Positions 11,401-20,983 are shown, numbered from the stretch's first letter. The stretch: DNA of 53,984 nt from Eubacteriales Family XIII. Incertae Sedis bacterium (GCA_031266025.1 JAISBV010000044.1:1-53984); one strand, 5' to 3'. Program-made: numbers and translations. Notes: generated by a model from the sequence alone, not told the origin.

Positions 11401-11789
11401 CCGTCCGACCGGCGGCGCAGCAGTTCTTTGTCCACGCGCGGCTTGTAGTAGAATCCGTTTACAAACGACTCTGAAACAAGCTTCATCAAATTTTCGTAGC
11501 CCGTCATGTCCTTTGCGAGCAAAACGAGGTGCCCTTGTTGTTTGTCACGCTCCGAATCCCTGTCGGTCATCAGGCGCGCGGACGTATAGACCTCGCAGCC
11601 TATTATGGGTTTGATTCCCGCGCTTTGGGCGGCTTTGTAGAATTCTATCACGCCGAACATGACGCCGTGATCCGTGATTGCGAGCGCGTCCATGGACAGT
11701 TCTTTCGCGCGCCGGATCAGATCGCCGATGCGGGCGGCGCCGTCAAGAAGGCTGTATTCCGTGTGCACGTGCAGATGTGTAAATGCCAT
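8475..11789 (-). CDS. dnaE: DNA polymerase III subunit alpha
   Basis: MAFTHLHVHTEYSLLDGAARIGDLI (PHP), PDIDIDFCYERRGEVIDYV, YQEQVMQIV; start set at MAFTHLHVH. Followed by pfkA-pyk as in many Firmicutes. Confidence 0.97.
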   Translation of the reverse strand: MAFTHLHVHTEYSLLDGAARIGDLIRRAKELSMDALAITDHGVMFGVIEFYKAAQSAGIKPIIGCEVYTSARLMTDRDSERDKQQGHLVLLAKDMTGYENLMKLVSESFVNGFYYKPRVDKELLRRRSDGLIALSACLAGDVQRRLLESNYEGAKREALAFNEIFGDGNFYLELQDQGLAEEKQILSDMLRIHEETGIPLVATNDVHYVKKDDAAAQDILLCIQTGKHIDDEDRLRFKSNQFYLKSEEEMSELFANIPDAVANTQKITDACNVEFKFGELHLPEFHAPAGTDNTAYLRALCEDGLRRRYDEITPELKNRLDYELSTIENMGYVEYFLIVWDFIKYARDHDIMVGPGRGSAAGSLAAYTLSITDIDPIEYNLIFERFLNPERISMPDIDIDFCYERRGEVIDYVIEKYGADKVAQIITFGTMKARAVIRDVGRVLNIAYGEVDRIAKMIPFDLKMTLEKALDVSQELKNAYESDANVRNLINAAKALEGMPRHASTHAAGVVISRNSLDEYVPLYNSDKGVSTQFPMGTIEELGLLKMDFLGLRNLTVIRDALAFIERNHGAAIDFSRLKPDDPKVFELIGRGNTQGVFQLERSGMIRFMRDLKPDCFEDIIAGIALYRPGPMASIPAYLANKKNAKKVKYAHESLAPILSVTYGCMVYQEQVMQIVRDLAGYTYGQSDLVRRAMSKKKMDVMLREEEKFIFGERDGDGNVKMRGCVGNGVPEKAARDIFKQMISFAEYAFNKSHAAAYAVLTYRTAYLKAYYPVEFMAALMTSVMGEAAQVAEYVRNCAEMGIEVLPPDVNESEKHFSVKDGKIRFGLLGVKNVGEGAIDAIIKSRAEKGAPRSVFEFISNININEINRKAVESLIKAGALDCLNMNRRAHTEVYEKLMESAQNDARKTVEGQLSLFQLNDAEMRNVAANEQLPDVEDYSKAERMAGEKEMLGIYLTGHPLSDNKHIIDKVSNIMTDEIINFKENPNVRDNMETLMVVIINRVKTQVTKKGALMAFLDVEDMRGSLETIIFPSVYEKYKDAVKEDNVVVLRGRLNFKDEDTPKIIAEKLTPVSVVEEFYRRKAREGAPAPRQEGKIISFAPRRT

Positions 11790-11836
11790 ACGTATGGATC
11801 CCTCATAACAATTCATAAACGATAACGTTATTGTAG

Positions 11837-11857
11837 GGGCGGGTTTGAAACCCGCCC
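11837..11857. repeat. Perfect palindrome GGGCGGGTTTGAAACCCGCCC
   Basis: Read directly: GGGCGGGTTT/G/AAACCCGCCC between dnaE start and pyrE stop. Confidence 0.8.
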
Positions 11858-11899
11858 ACAGTTCATTCTTTCTTCGCAACAGTAAATATATTGTACCAT

Positions 11900-12592
11900 T
11901 TACTCGGCGCATATACAATATCTTGCGAAATAATCATCCATTCTTTCTTTTACATCATCGTTTATCAGCACACGCCCGTCCACAGGTCTGTTGTACAAAT
12001 ACGCCACGATTTCACGAACCGTGACTATGGGAAATGTTCTGACGCCGTATTCCTCGAATATCTCCTTTGAGGCGCTCTTGTCGCCCGCTCCGCGCTCCAT
12101 GCGATCCACCGAAACAATAAGCCCCTCTGCGCGCAGGCCGACGGCGGCTCTTTTCAAAACCGGCAGCGTTTCCCGAAACGCCGTTCCGGCCGTTACAACG
12201 TCTTCTGTTATAAGAAGCCCGTCGCCGTCCTTTGGAGAATATCCCACAATCTCGCCGCGCTCGCCGTGATCCTTGACCTCTTTGCGGTTGAAGCAGTAAT
12301 ACATTGGCCGACCGCGCTCCGACAGGGCGATGGCGGCGGAAACGGCGATGGGGATGCCTTTGTAGGCGGGGCCGAACAGCGCGCGCGTATCCGAGGGGAT
12401 ATGGCCCGCGGCCATATGATCTTCTATGCAATCAGCGTAAAACCGTCCGAGCCGCGCTATTTGCTCGCCTGTGCGATAGCTGCCCGTATTGATGAAATAC
12501 GGCGACTGTCTGCCGCTTTTTGTCGTAAAATCGCCGAACAACAGGGCGCCCGAGCGCGTCATAAACTCTATAAATTCCTCTTTATAGCTCAT
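11900..12592 (-). CDS. pyrE: Orotate phosphoribosyltransferase
   Basis: GPAYKGIPIAVSAAIALS; DGLLITEDVVTAGTAFRET PRPP-binding motif. Confidence 0.95.
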   Translation of the reverse strand: MSYKEEFIEFMTRSGALLFGDFTTKSGRQSPYFINTGSYRTGEQIARLGRFYADCIEDHMAAGHIPSDTRALFGPAYKGIPIAVSAAIALSERGRPMYYCFNRKEVKDHGERGEIVGYSPKDGDGLLITEDVVTAGTAFRETLPVLKRAAVGLRAEGLIVSVDRMERGAGDKSASKEIFEEYGVRTFPIVTVREIVAYLYNRPVDGRVLINDDVKERMDDYFARYCICAE

Positions 12593-12622
12593 ACTCAGTC
12601 CTTTCTGCGCTCCGCCGGCGTG

Positions 12623-13546
12623 TTAATTCGTACCCAATGAAAGAGACGCAACATTGGCATACCCTCTCTCCGCCATAAATGTCTCAAGCTCCGCGCATAT
12701 GTCGAGAGGCGCGCTCGGCTTGATAAGAGAAGCCGTACCGACAGCTACGGCGGAAGCCCCGGCCATCAAAAACTCGGCGGCATCCACGCCGCTCATGATC
12801 CCGCCCATGCCTATTACGGGTATGCGCACTGCGCGCACCGTTCTGTATACCATATGCAGAGCCACAGGCTTTATCGCGGGGCCCGAAAGACCGCCCGACA
12901 CGTTCGCCAAAAGCGGCGCGCGCCTGTCCGCGTCTATGCTCATACCGACCAATGTATTGATGAGCGAAAGCGCGTCGGCGCCCTCTGACTCAACAGCCCT
13001 CGCGATCTCCGTTATGTCCGTTACATTCGGGGTGAGCTTCACGATCAGCGGCTTACGCGCGACGCGCCGCACGACGCGCGTCACCTCCGCGGCCATACGC
13101 GGATCGGCGCCGAATGCAAGACCTCCTTCTCTTATATTCGGACAGGATATGTTGAGCTCAAGCATATCGACGTCCGCGCCGTCAAGCTTCTCAGCCGCTT
13201 CACGATATTCGTCCGCGTCGTGCCCCGCGACGTTAACTATAACACGCGCGCCCGAATCGCCGATATATTCTCGGATAAAGGGCAATTCTTCCGCGATGAA
13301 ACGATCCGCGCCGGGATTTTCAAGCCCTATGGCGTTCAGCATACCGCTGCGCGTCTCCGCAATGCGCGGCGTGTTATTCCCGAGCCACGGACGCGCCGAA
13401 ACGCCTTTTGTCGTAACGGCGCCAAGCTTCGCGAAATCATAAAAACGTCCGCTTTCACGCGCCGAAAACGTACCGGAAGCCGTAAAAACAGGGTTGTTGA
13501 ATGTCAAGCCGCAAAACGCGACGCCGAGATACGGTTCGTCAGACAT
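12623..13546 (-). CDS. pyrD: Dihydroorotate dehydrogenase, class 1B catalytic subunit
   Basis: NPVFTASGTFSARESGRFYD; LELNISCPNIREGG; VIGMGGIMSGVDAAEFLMAGASAVAVGTA; adjacent to pyrK. Confidence 0.95.
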   Translation of the reverse strand: MSDEPYLGVAFCGLTFNNPVFTASGTFSARESGRFYDFAKLGAVTTKGVSARPWLGNNTPRIAETRSGMLNAIGLENPGADRFIAEELPFIREYIGDSGARVIVNVAGHDADEYREAAEKLDGADVDMLELNISCPNIREGGLAFGADPRMAAEVTRVVRRVARKPLIVKLTPNVTDITEIARAVESEGADALSLINTLVGMSIDADRRAPLLANVSGGLSGPAIKPVALHMVYRTVRAVRIPVIGMGGIMSGVDAAEFLMAGASAVAVGTASLIKPSAPLDICAELETFMAERGYANVASLSLGTN

Positions 13547-14384
13547 CCCAAATCACCTCACTGCCGTTGAATACGGGGCCGTCCCTGCACACCCTGCGGC
13601 GCAGGGCGGTCTCTTCCGCGCCCGCGACAGTGCACGCGCAGCCCAGACAGGCGCCGTAACCGCAGCCCATACGCTCCTCCAGCGACACTTGCAGGGGTAT
13701 CCCCTGCCCTCCCGCAAAACGCGACAATACGCGCAGCATAGGCGCGGGGCCGCAGGCAAACAAAGAGTCCCCGCCCGATACGGAAAGTTCTTTCAAAAGG
13801 TCTGCGGCATTCCCGTGAAAACCCGCCGACCCGTCGTCCGTAGCGACGAACACCTCGTCGCAGCGTTCTTCAAATTCGCGCAGCAGGAAAGGTTCGCTTC
13901 CAAAACCGAGCACGGCGCGAACCGCACACGATCCGTATCCGCGCAGCGCGTCCGCAAGAAGAAGAAGCGGCGCCGCTCCAAGTCCGCCGCCCACAAGGAT
14001 AGCGCGGTTCATGCCGCGCGCCGCGCCCGTATCGAAGCCGCAGCCCTCGGGTGCGCCGACGCGAAGCCTTGTCCCCTCCGCGTAAGCCGCCATTTGCCGA
14101 GTACCCGCGCCGACGGCGCCGAAAACGAGCGTCAGGCGTTCGTTCGACCAATCGCACGCGCTTATGGGTCTCGGAAGCAGTCTGCCCGCGTCGTTCAGAT
14201 ACACGTTCACGAATTGACCGGGCAGGGGCGCCGGATACGGCGTTCCTGCCTTATCGTTTATAAGCAGGATCATCCTGTACACATACGCCGCGACCTCCTC
14301 ATTTCGGACAATCTCAGCGAAGAAGTCTCCAAGCTCGGGGCGCAGTATATCTCGGGCGCTCGTTTCGCTCATGTAGGAAGCCAC
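13539..14384 (-). CDS. pyrK: Dihydroorotate dehydrogenase electron-transfer subunit
   Basis: FAD/NAD reductase core plus C-terminal iron-sulfur motif EERMGCGYGACLGCACTVAG...CRDGPVF. Confidence 0.93.
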   Translation of the reverse strand: MASYMSETSARDILRPELGDFFAEIVRNEEVAAYVYRMILLINDKAGTPYPAPLPGQFVNVYLNDAGRLLPRPISACDWSNERLTLVFGAVGAGTRQMAAYAEGTRLRVGAPEGCGFDTGAARGMNRAILVGGGLGAAPLLLLADALRGYGSCAVRAVLGFGSEPFLLREFEERCDEVFVATDDGSAGFHGNAADLLKELSVSGGDSLFACGPAPMLRVLSRFAGGQGIPLQVSLEERMGCGYGACLGCACTVAGAEETALRRRVCRDGPVFNGSEVIWDV

Positions 14385-15310
14385 CCTTCCAATACGCCCT
14401 CAAGGTCGAGACGCATCTTGTGCACCGCTTCGCGCGCGGCGGCGCCTATATTGCGGTCACTGAATCTTCTGCCCTTTCTCCACGCCGCTATAATGCCTCT
14501 TGATGAATTGATTATACAACCCCTACCGTCTTTGTCAAAAAAACCTCGAAGATCTTTTCCTGACGCGCCTTGCGCTCCGTAACCCGGCACAAGAAAGAAC
14601 GTATGGGGCATACGCTTTCGCAGGGCCGCGCCCTGCACGGCAAATGTAGCGCCGACGACCGCGCCGACCTTGCTGTAGCCGCAATTTCCCACCAAATCCG
14701 CGCCCCATTTCGAAACGAGATTCGCCGCATGCTCATAGACCATGAGTCCCGAATCTCTCAATACTTGATCCTGAATGTCGGCGCTGCCGGGATTGCTCGT
14801 CTTTACGAGAATGAAGACGCCCTTGTCGCGCTCGGCGCACACTTTCAAAAACGGTTCAACGCTGTCGCCGCCCATATAAGGATTCAGCGTTACCGCGTCT
14901 TCGGCCCAAGTTTCGTATTCCCGGTTTTCCAAGGTGACGCCCGCGATATGCGATGCGTAAGCCTCCGCAGTGCTCGCTATATCTCCGCGCTTCACATCGC
15001 CTATGACGATAAGACCCTTTTCCGCTGCATAGAGGGTCGTTTCCGCGTACGCCCACATGCCTTCGGGGCCGAATCGCTCGTACATGGCGATCTGCGGTTT
15101 TACGGCGGGAACCAAGTCGTATACGGCGTCTATGACGCGCATGTTGTATTCCGTAAGCATGGTCGCGGCGGCCCGCAATGTAGATCCGTGCCGTTCGAAG
15201 CACTCAGCCCGCATACTTTCGGGAATCATCTCGTATGTAGGATCAAGACCGACGACGATCGGCGCCCCGCATTGCTCAATTTTCTTAATCAACCTGTCTA
15301 TCATATCCAC
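14369..15310 (-). CDS. pyrF: Orotidine-5'-phosphate decarboxylase
   Basis: GAPIVVGLDPTYEMIPESM; VIGDVKRGDIASTAEAYA. Confidence 0.95.
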   Translation of the reverse strand: MDMIDRLIKKIEQCGAPIVVGLDPTYEMIPESMRAECFERHGSTLRAAATMLTEYNMRVIDAVYDLVPAVKPQIAMYERFGPEGMWAYAETTLYAAEKGLIVIGDVKRGDIASTAEAYASHIAGVTLENREYETWAEDAVTLNPYMGGDSVEPFLKVCAERDKGVFILVKTSNPGSADIQDQVLRDSGLMVYEHAANLVSKWGADLVGNCGYSKVGAVVGATFAVQGAALRKRMPHTFFLVPGYGAQGASGKDLRGFFDKDGRGCIINSSRGIIAAWRKGRRFSDRNIGAAAREAVHKMRLDLEGVLEGWLPT

Positions 15311-15318
15311 ATATACCT

Positions 15319-16737
15319 TTACCTTGCAGTATTGAGCGATTTAAACCTCTCCAAGGCGTCGCTCCACGTCAAAACGCCTCCGCGCATTGTAAATTTGACC
15401 TTGCCGAACACGCGCATACCGTCAAAAGGGCTGTTCTTGCCCTTGGAAACGAAGTCGGCGCAGTTGACTGTATACGGATGTTCAATGTCGATGACCGCTA
15501 TATCGGCCGCGGCGCCCGGCAAAAGGCTGCCTCGCGGCAGACCGACCAAACGGGCGGGATCCGTACTCATGCGCCGAATCAGCGCGGAAAGCGCCATCTT
15601 GCCGCCGCGCACAAGAACAGTATACCCTATCGCAAAACCAAGCTCAAGCCCGGTTATGCCGAAGGGCGCGTCCTCTATGGGGAGCGCTTTTTCCTCGGCG
15701 GTATGCGGCGCGTGGTCAGTCGCTATAATATCTATCGTTCCGTCGCAAAGCGCCGCCATTACAGCCTGTCTGTCGGATTCCGTGCGCAGCGGAGGATTCA
15801 TCTTCGCGTTCGCGCCCGATTTCAGCAGCGCGTCCTCCGTCAGCGCGAAATAGTGAGGCGCCGTTTCCGCGCTCAGCTTGACGCCCCTTGCCTTGGCGGA
15901 TCTGATAATATCCACGCTCGCTCGCACGCTGATATGCTGCAGATGTATATGAGCGCCTGTTTCTTCCGCCAACGCGACGTCGCGCGCCACGGCGTCGGTT
16001 TCGGCGCGCGCGGGTATACCCTTGACCATAAGGCGGTTCGATATCAGTCCGTCATTGACCGCGCCGCCCCTGAACTCATGGCTTTCCGGATGATCCATTA
16101 TCAAAAGGCCGAGCTCGGCGGCCATCTCGGCCGCGCGTCTCATAAGCGCTGTGTCCGCCGGCGTATCGCCGTCGTCCGATACGGCGCATACGCCCTTACC
16201 CATAAGCTCGAAACAGCGCGTCGGAACGTTTAGTACAGACGCAAAATCCGTGAGTTCCTCACCTGCCCTGCCTTTCGTTATGGCGTATGCCGACAACAGG
16301 TTGACCAAGCCCGCTTCGCGTCCGCGCTTATCCACAAAAGCGAGTGTTTCAAGACTGTCTACGGCAGGATCCGTGTTCGGCATACAACAGACAGTCGTGT
16401 AACCGCCCTTGGCGGCGGCCAAGCTGCCTGTGGCTATGCTCTCTTTATGCCTGCCGCCCGGTTCCCTGAAATGAACGTGCAGATCAATCAATCCCGGAAC
16501 GACGACGCAACCTGCGGCATCTATCACGCGGACGCCGCCCGGAATATTTACGCCGGCGACAGTATTGGCGTCCCGCCGCGACGCGGGTGTGATTTCGGCT
16601 ATCTTCCCGTCCTTGACAAGCACGTCCGCCCTTTCGTCGCGCCCCGCTATAGGATCCACAACATGACCGTTGCGTATCAATATCTTGCCCGACGCCCCGA
16701 GAATCCCGAGAGACGCGCTTCCGGCCGCAGTGCTCAC
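15319..16737 (-). CDS. pyrC: Dihydroorotase (biosynthetic)
   Basis: LIDLHVHFREPGGRHKESIATGSLAAAKGGYTTVCCMPNT; DIIATDHAPHTAEEK. Confidence 0.95.
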   Translation of the reverse strand: MSTAAGSASLGILGASGKILIRNGHVVDPIAGRDERADVLVKDGKIAEITPASRRDANTVAGVNIPGGVRVIDAAGCVVVPGLIDLHVHFREPGGRHKESIATGSLAAAKGGYTTVCCMPNTDPAVDSLETLAFVDKRGREAGLVNLLSAYAITKGRAGEELTDFASVLNVPTRCFELMGKGVCAVSDDGDTPADTALMRRAAEMAAELGLLIMDHPESHEFRGGAVNDGLISNRLMVKGIPARAETDAVARDVALAEETGAHIHLQHISVRASVDIIRSAKARGVKLSAETAPHYFALTEDALLKSGANAKMNPPLRTESDRQAVMAALCDGTIDIIATDHAPHTAEEKALPIEDAPFGITGLELGFAIGYTVLVRGGKMALSALIRRMSTDPARLVGLPRGSLLPGAAADIAVIDIEHPYTVNCADFVSKGKNSPFDGMRVFGKVKFTMRGGVLTWSDALERFKSLNTAR

Positions 16738-17168
16738 AGGCCTTCACCCGCCTTCACGATATCGTCGCAGTATTCGCATCTGTATTCCTTTGTCGACTCG
16801 TCCACAAGGCGGAATATGTGCGGTACGCCGCTTTCGGAAGAAGCGACGCAGCGAGGATTTTTACACTTGATCACGTTTGTCACCGTCTCGGGCAGGCGCA
16901 GCTTGATCTTCCTGACTATGATGTGATCCTCTATTATATTCACGGTTGCGTTGTGATCGATCAGACCGAGCACCGTCAGATCGACGTCCGTGATATTCTC
17001 TATTTTTATCAAATCCTTGCGGCCGTGTTTATCGCTGACAGCGTTCATTATGAACGCCACTGTATTGCAGCTTGCGTCTATATTCAGATATTCGAGCACG
17101 CGCATACCGTAACCGGCGCGAATGTGGTCGATGACTATGCCTTTGGATATGCTGTTTATTACCACCAT
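16734..17168 (-). CDS. pyrI: Aspartate carbamoyltransferase regulatory subunit
   Basis: ISKGIVIDHIRAGYGMRVLEYL; zinc site CKNPRCVASSESGVPHIFRLVDESTKEYRCEYCD. Confidence 0.93.
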   Translation of the reverse strand: MVVINSISKGIVIDHIRAGYGMRVLEYLNIDASCNTVAFIMNAVSDKHGRKDLIKIENITDVDLTVLGLIDHNATVNIIEDHIIVRKIKLRLPETVTNVIKCKNPRCVASSESGVPHIFRLVDESTKEYRCEYCDDIVKAGEGL

Positions 17169-17192
17169 ATTACTATTCCCTCCTTGCTTGTC

Positions 17193-17334
17193 TTTTTTCC
17201 GCCCGGCTTTGTCGCTGCTCATTCGGCGCTCGCTTACGTACTATTTGTACGTGCGACTTCGCGTCTCATTCGCGCTTCGCGCCGGACGAAAAAAATCCTG
17301 CGCAATATTTGCAAATATCTTTTTTCCGCCCGGC
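17193..17334. repeat. Intergenic repeat-like segment between pyrB and pyrI
   Basis: TTTTTTCCGCCCGGC occurs at 17193-17207 and 17320-17334, with a partial inverted version (GCGCCGGACGAAAAAAATCC) around 17278-17298 and an internal TACGTACTATTTGTACGT inverted repeat. Confidence 0.5.
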
Positions 17335-17336
17335 GC

Positions 17337-18266
17337 CTATTCTTTTATGCCGAGCAGCGCCATTATAAGCGCCATGCGGATGTACATACCGTTTTGCGCC
17401 TGTTTGAAATAGAAGGCCCTCGGATCCGAATCCACCTCTGCGGCGATCTCGTTGACACGCGGCAGAGGGTGAAGCACCATCATATCGCGGCGCGCGCCGC
17501 GCATCTTTTCGGCGTCGAGAATATAGCTGTCCTTCAGTCTTATATAATCTTCTTCGTTGAAAAAACGCTCCCTCTGCACCCTCGTCATATACAGAACGTC
17601 AAGCTCCGAGATCACATCCAACAGATTTTCCGTCTCTCGAAACGGCGACGCCGTCTTTTTCAATACCTCCTTGCGCACGTATTCGGGAACCATCAACTCC
17701 TGCGGCGAAATCAAAACGAAGCTGACGCCGCTGTAGCGCGCGAGCGCCTTTATGAGAGAATGCACGGTACGGCCGAACTTCAAGTCGCCGCATACGCCTA
17801 CGGTCAAATTTTCAAAACCGCCTCTCGCGCGCTTGACGGTCAGAAGATCCGTCAGCGTCTGCGTCGGATGTTGATGCCCCCCGTCTCCCGCATTTATTAC
17901 GGGCATATCCGTACTCATGGCCGCCACGCGCGGCGCGCCTTCCTTAGGATGCCTTATAACGGCGATGTCCGCGTAACAGGCTACGGTTTTGATAGTATCC
18001 GCTATGCTTTCTCCCTTGGCGACCGAGCTCGAACCGGGCTCCGAAAAGCCGATGACCTGCCCGCCGAGTCTCAGCATGGCGGCCTCAAAGCTGAAGCGCG
18101 TCCTTGTACTCGGCTCATAAAACAGCGTGGCAAGCAAGCGTCCGCGGCAAACCTCGCTGTAATCCGAGGGCGCGTCCATTATACGCCCCGCAAGCCCGAA
18201 CAGCGATTCAATCTCTTCAACACTGAAATCCGACGGTTCCAATAAGCTCCTGCCTTTTAACATCAT
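17337..18266 (-). CDS. pyrB: Aspartate carbamoyltransferase catalytic subunit
   Basis: [47 protein letters not shown]. Confidence 0.95.
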   Translation of the reverse strand: MMLKGRSLLEPSDFSVEEIESLFGLAGRIMDAPSDYSEVCRGRLLATLFYEPSTRTRFSFEAAMLRLGGQVIGFSEPGSSSVAKGESIADTIKTVACYADIAVIRHPKEGAPRVAAMSTDMPVINAGDGGHQHPTQTLTDLLTVKRARGGFENLTVGVCGDLKFGRTVHSLIKALARYSGVSFVLISPQELMVPEYVRKEVLKKTASPFRETENLLDVISELDVLYMTRVQRERFFNEEDYIRLKDSYILDAEKMRGARRDMMVLHPLPRVNEIAAEVDSDPRAFYFKQAQNGMYIRMALIMALLGIKE

Positions 18267-18337
18267 GGGCATATCCTCCGATTCATATACGCGCGAAACA
18301 AATGCCGTAAGCGCGGGCGCAGATTGGCGGACGCATT

Positions 18338-18374
18338 AAAAAATAAATCTCCCTGAAAAGGAGATTTATTTTTT
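18338..18374 (-). terminator. pyr leader terminator/attenuator hairpin
   Basis: Perfect 15-bp inverted repeat AAAAAATAAATCTCC-ctgaaaa-GGAGATTTATTTTTT; read on the minus strand it ends in TTTTTT, upstream of pyrB. Confidence 0.8.
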
Positions 18375-18491
18375 AACGATATTATTGATTTGAATGAAGT
18401 ATCTCGAATGCTCAAAATGGGAACGATGAGCCCTTCCGCGATCCGAACCGCGAAGGAATGCTCCCCTTATGTATACAGCCGAGTCGTTCAT
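18366..18491 (-). CDS. Putative pyr operon leader peptide (41 aa)
   Basis: GGAGG ribosome-binding site 5 nt before ATG; MNDSAVYIRGAFLRGSDRGRAHRSHFEHSRYFIQINNIVKK*; its TAA lies in the 5' arm of the terminator hairpin. Confidence 0.5.
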   Translation of the reverse strand: MNDSAVYIRGAFLRGSDRGRAHRSHFEHSRYFIQINNIVKK

Positions 18492-18805
18492 GCAAACCTC
18501 CGAACAAACGCCCAAACAGCCGCAAAACGTCTGTGGCGACGTCATGCGCAAACTATTGCTTAAATCCTCGATTTCATAGTATCACGATAGGCCCGCCGCG
18601 TCAAGTGTCTGCCGGCATTTTTAAAAATTATACGACCGCAAATATACACAAGAAGATACAGAAATACGCAGGAATACAAGGTAAAAGCTATGTATTTCTT
18701 GACTTGCAAAAGAGGCGGCGGCTATTCTTTATATGTCACCCGGTTGCGCGTCTGTAAATCGGTTAGAGTTTCCGAGACCTTCGAACAGGAGAAAGGAGAA
18801 ACGCG

Positions 18806-20182
18806 ATGTACGATTTATTTATCAAAAACGGAATTATCTATACGGAAGCAGGGTTCCAAAGGGCGAATATTGGGGTTAAAGGCGAGAAGATCGCCTTGCT
18901 TACGACAGCCGATCAAGATTTTGAGGCCGAAAAAGTGATCGATGCCGAAGGAATGTATATTTTTCCCGGCTTTATTGATCCGCACACCCATCTTCGCGAT
19001 CCGGGTTTTACTTACAAAGAGGACTTCTTTACCGGATCCTGCGCCTTTGCGCACAGCGGTTATACCATGGTGTGTCCGCAGCCGAATCTGGATCCGGTTC
19101 CACTGACTCTTGAAACTTACAAGCAGCAAGTGGAAATAGGGCAAACTAAATCAGTTCTTGACTTTAACCCTCCCGGCTGTCCTATAGGAGACGACCCGGA
19201 CGCCGTGGACAGGATGTCGGAGTATGGCTCCGCCTGGTTCAAGTTCTTTCAAAAAGTAGCTCCGTATCCGTACGACACTTCCGCCGGAACAGTGGACAGT
19301 TACCGCATTTTGCAAGCTTTCAAAAAAGTAGCAAAGACGGGAAAGTATTGCACCGTGCATCCTTTTGATCAATATTTTTATGAGGCGGCTATCGAAAACT
19401 GCAAGAAGGCCGGACTGCCGCTCCTGATGGGAAATATTCGCCCGAATACCTATACCGAGGAAGAAATGACCAGCGCGGCTTATCAGCTCTCATATCTCGC
19501 AAAGAAGGCCGGGATGAAGTGGTATGCCCTTCACTGCTGGCATTCCGATTATATTGATCTCGTGCGGATGCTCAAGAAGCAGGGAGAACCTGTCGTCGCC
19601 AGTTTTGAGTATATGCCCTCCGTCAACGCTTCCGAGTATATCTATTCCAAAGAACTGCAAAAAGATATCTTTTGTTCATACGACAACAAACCGAATCTGC
19701 CCAAAATATGGGAAGCCGTGCGCGACGGCACGATTGACTGGATAGGAAGCGACCACGCGCCGCACAGTCCGCATAAAGACTACGACAACACCAACTACCG
19801 TTTCTCCGCGGGCTTCGCGTTGGGAGATTACTTTGGTCATATACTTGTCAGCCACGCCAACGAGGGGGATTATTCCTACGAAAAACTTGCCGAAATCACT
19901 TCGGTGAATTTTGCCAAAACCATGGGCTTCTATCCGCGCAAAGGCTCCAATTGCATCGATACCGACGCAGACTTCACAATTGTCGACATGCGCGAGGTGT
20001 GGAATATATCAAAGGATGATACGGTCTATACCAAGACACAGACAATTCCTTATGTTGGCAGAAAGCTGCACGGCAAAGTCAAATATACCGTGCTGCGCGG
20101 ACGCGTGCTTATGGAAAACGACGCAGTAAATTGTGAACCCGGTTACGGTAAATTTGTAAAACCCCTTGATGAGCTTGTGTAA
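18806..20182 (+). CDS. Dihydroorotase/hydantoinase-family amidohydrolase (second copy)
   Basis: FPGFIDPHTHLRDPGFTYKEDFFTGSCAFAHSGYTMVCPQPN; VHPFDQ; IGSDHAPHSPH metal-site motifs. Confidence 0.88.
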   Translation: MYDLFIKNGIIYTEAGFQRANIGVKGEKIALLTTADQDFEAEKVIDAEGMYIFPGFIDPHTHLRDPGFTYKEDFFTGSCAFAHSGYTMVCPQPNLDPVPLTLETYKQQVEIGQTKSVLDFNPPGCPIGDDPDAVDRMSEYGSAWFKFFQKVAPYPYDTSAGTVDSYRILQAFKKVAKTGKYCTVHPFDQYFYEAAIENCKKAGLPLLMGNIRPNTYTEEEMTSAAYQLSYLAKKAGMKWYALHCWHSDYIDLVRMLKKQGEPVVASFEYMPSVNASEYIYSKELQKDIFCSYDNKPNLPKIWEAVRDGTIDWIGSDHAPHSPHKDYDNTNYRFSAGFALGDYFGHILVSHANEGDYSYEKLAEITSVNFAKTMGFYPRKGSNCIDTDADFTIVDMREVWNISKDDTVYTKTQTIPYVGRKLHGKVKYTVLRGRVLMENDAVNCEPGYGKFVKPLDELV

Positions 20183-20230
20183 CCGAGCATTACTCGCTTC
20201 GAAAGCGTTATAGGAGGAGCTGTTTATTTT

Positions 20231-20983
20231 ATGAAAGCTGCTTTAGTCGAAAAAAAGAGTTTCGGGCTTCTTGATACACTATATACACTGCGGTTGCCCG
20301 AACCGCTTTGTCCGGCGCCCGGCCAGTTTGCGGAACTGCGAATCAGCAATGAGTTAACGCCGTTTTTGCGGCGTCCGATCAGCATTTTCCACGCCGAGAA
20401 CAATCTGGTAAATCTGTTGGTGCGGCGCGTAGGAATCGGAACGACACAGATGTCGGAATGGCAAATAGGGCACGAGACCGATATCCTGATTCCGCTGGGG
20501 CACGGCTTCACTTGGACGGAAGGCCCCGGCAATTGTCTGCTTGTAGCCGGCGGTATCGGTCTGGCGCCGCTCAACTATCTGGCGGAAAAGCTTTTGGACG
20601 CGGGAAAAACCGTTCGTCTGCTTTTTCTGCCCAAGCGGGACGACCGTCTCCTTGCCTCGCTTCACCGGCTTGACGAGGTGCATGTACTCTTCGCGGAAAA
20701 TCGCACAGAGCTTCCACAGGCGCTTAGTGCCGCGCTTGATGCCGGAAACGGCGCGGACGGGGTATATGTCTGCGGCCCTGAAGGCATGATGCGCGTTGTA
20801 ACCGAGATATGCACACAAAAGAATATTGAGTGTCAGGTATCAATGGAAGAGCGCATGGGATGCGGGTTCGGTATCTGTGTCGGCTGTGCTGTCCGTATAA
20901 AATCCGGAAATGCTTTTGTATATAAGAAGGCGTGTACGGACGGCCCGGTATTTCCGGGTGCGGAGGTAATATTTCATGAATAA
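20231..20983 (+). CDS. PyrK-like dihydroorotate dehydrogenase electron-transfer subunit (second copy)
   Basis: VAGGIGLAPLNYLAEKLL; EERMGCGFGICVGCAVRIKSG...CTDGPVFPGAEV. Confidence 0.88.
   Translation: MKAALVEKKSFGLLDTLYTLRLPEPLCPAPGQFAELRISNELTPFLRRPISIFHAENNLVNLLVRRVGIGTTQMSEWQIGHETDILIPLGHGFTWTEGPGNCLLVAGGIGLAPLNYLAEKLLDAGKTVRLLFLPKRDDRLLASLHRLDEVHVLFAENRTELPQALSAALDAGNGADGVYVCGPEGMMRVVTEICTQKNIECQVSMEERMGCGFGICVGCAVRIKSGNAFVYKKACTDGPVFPGAEVIFHE

Noticed and set aside
10083-11474. 463-aa plus-strand ORF
   Set aside because: Antisense to the well-supported dnaE; no recognisable domain.
14570-15853. 427-aa plus-strand ORF
   Set aside because: Antisense to pyrF and pyrC.
16818-18245. 475-aa plus-strand ORF
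   Set aside because: Antisense across pyrI, the intergenic region and pyrB; an open frame produced by coding composition.
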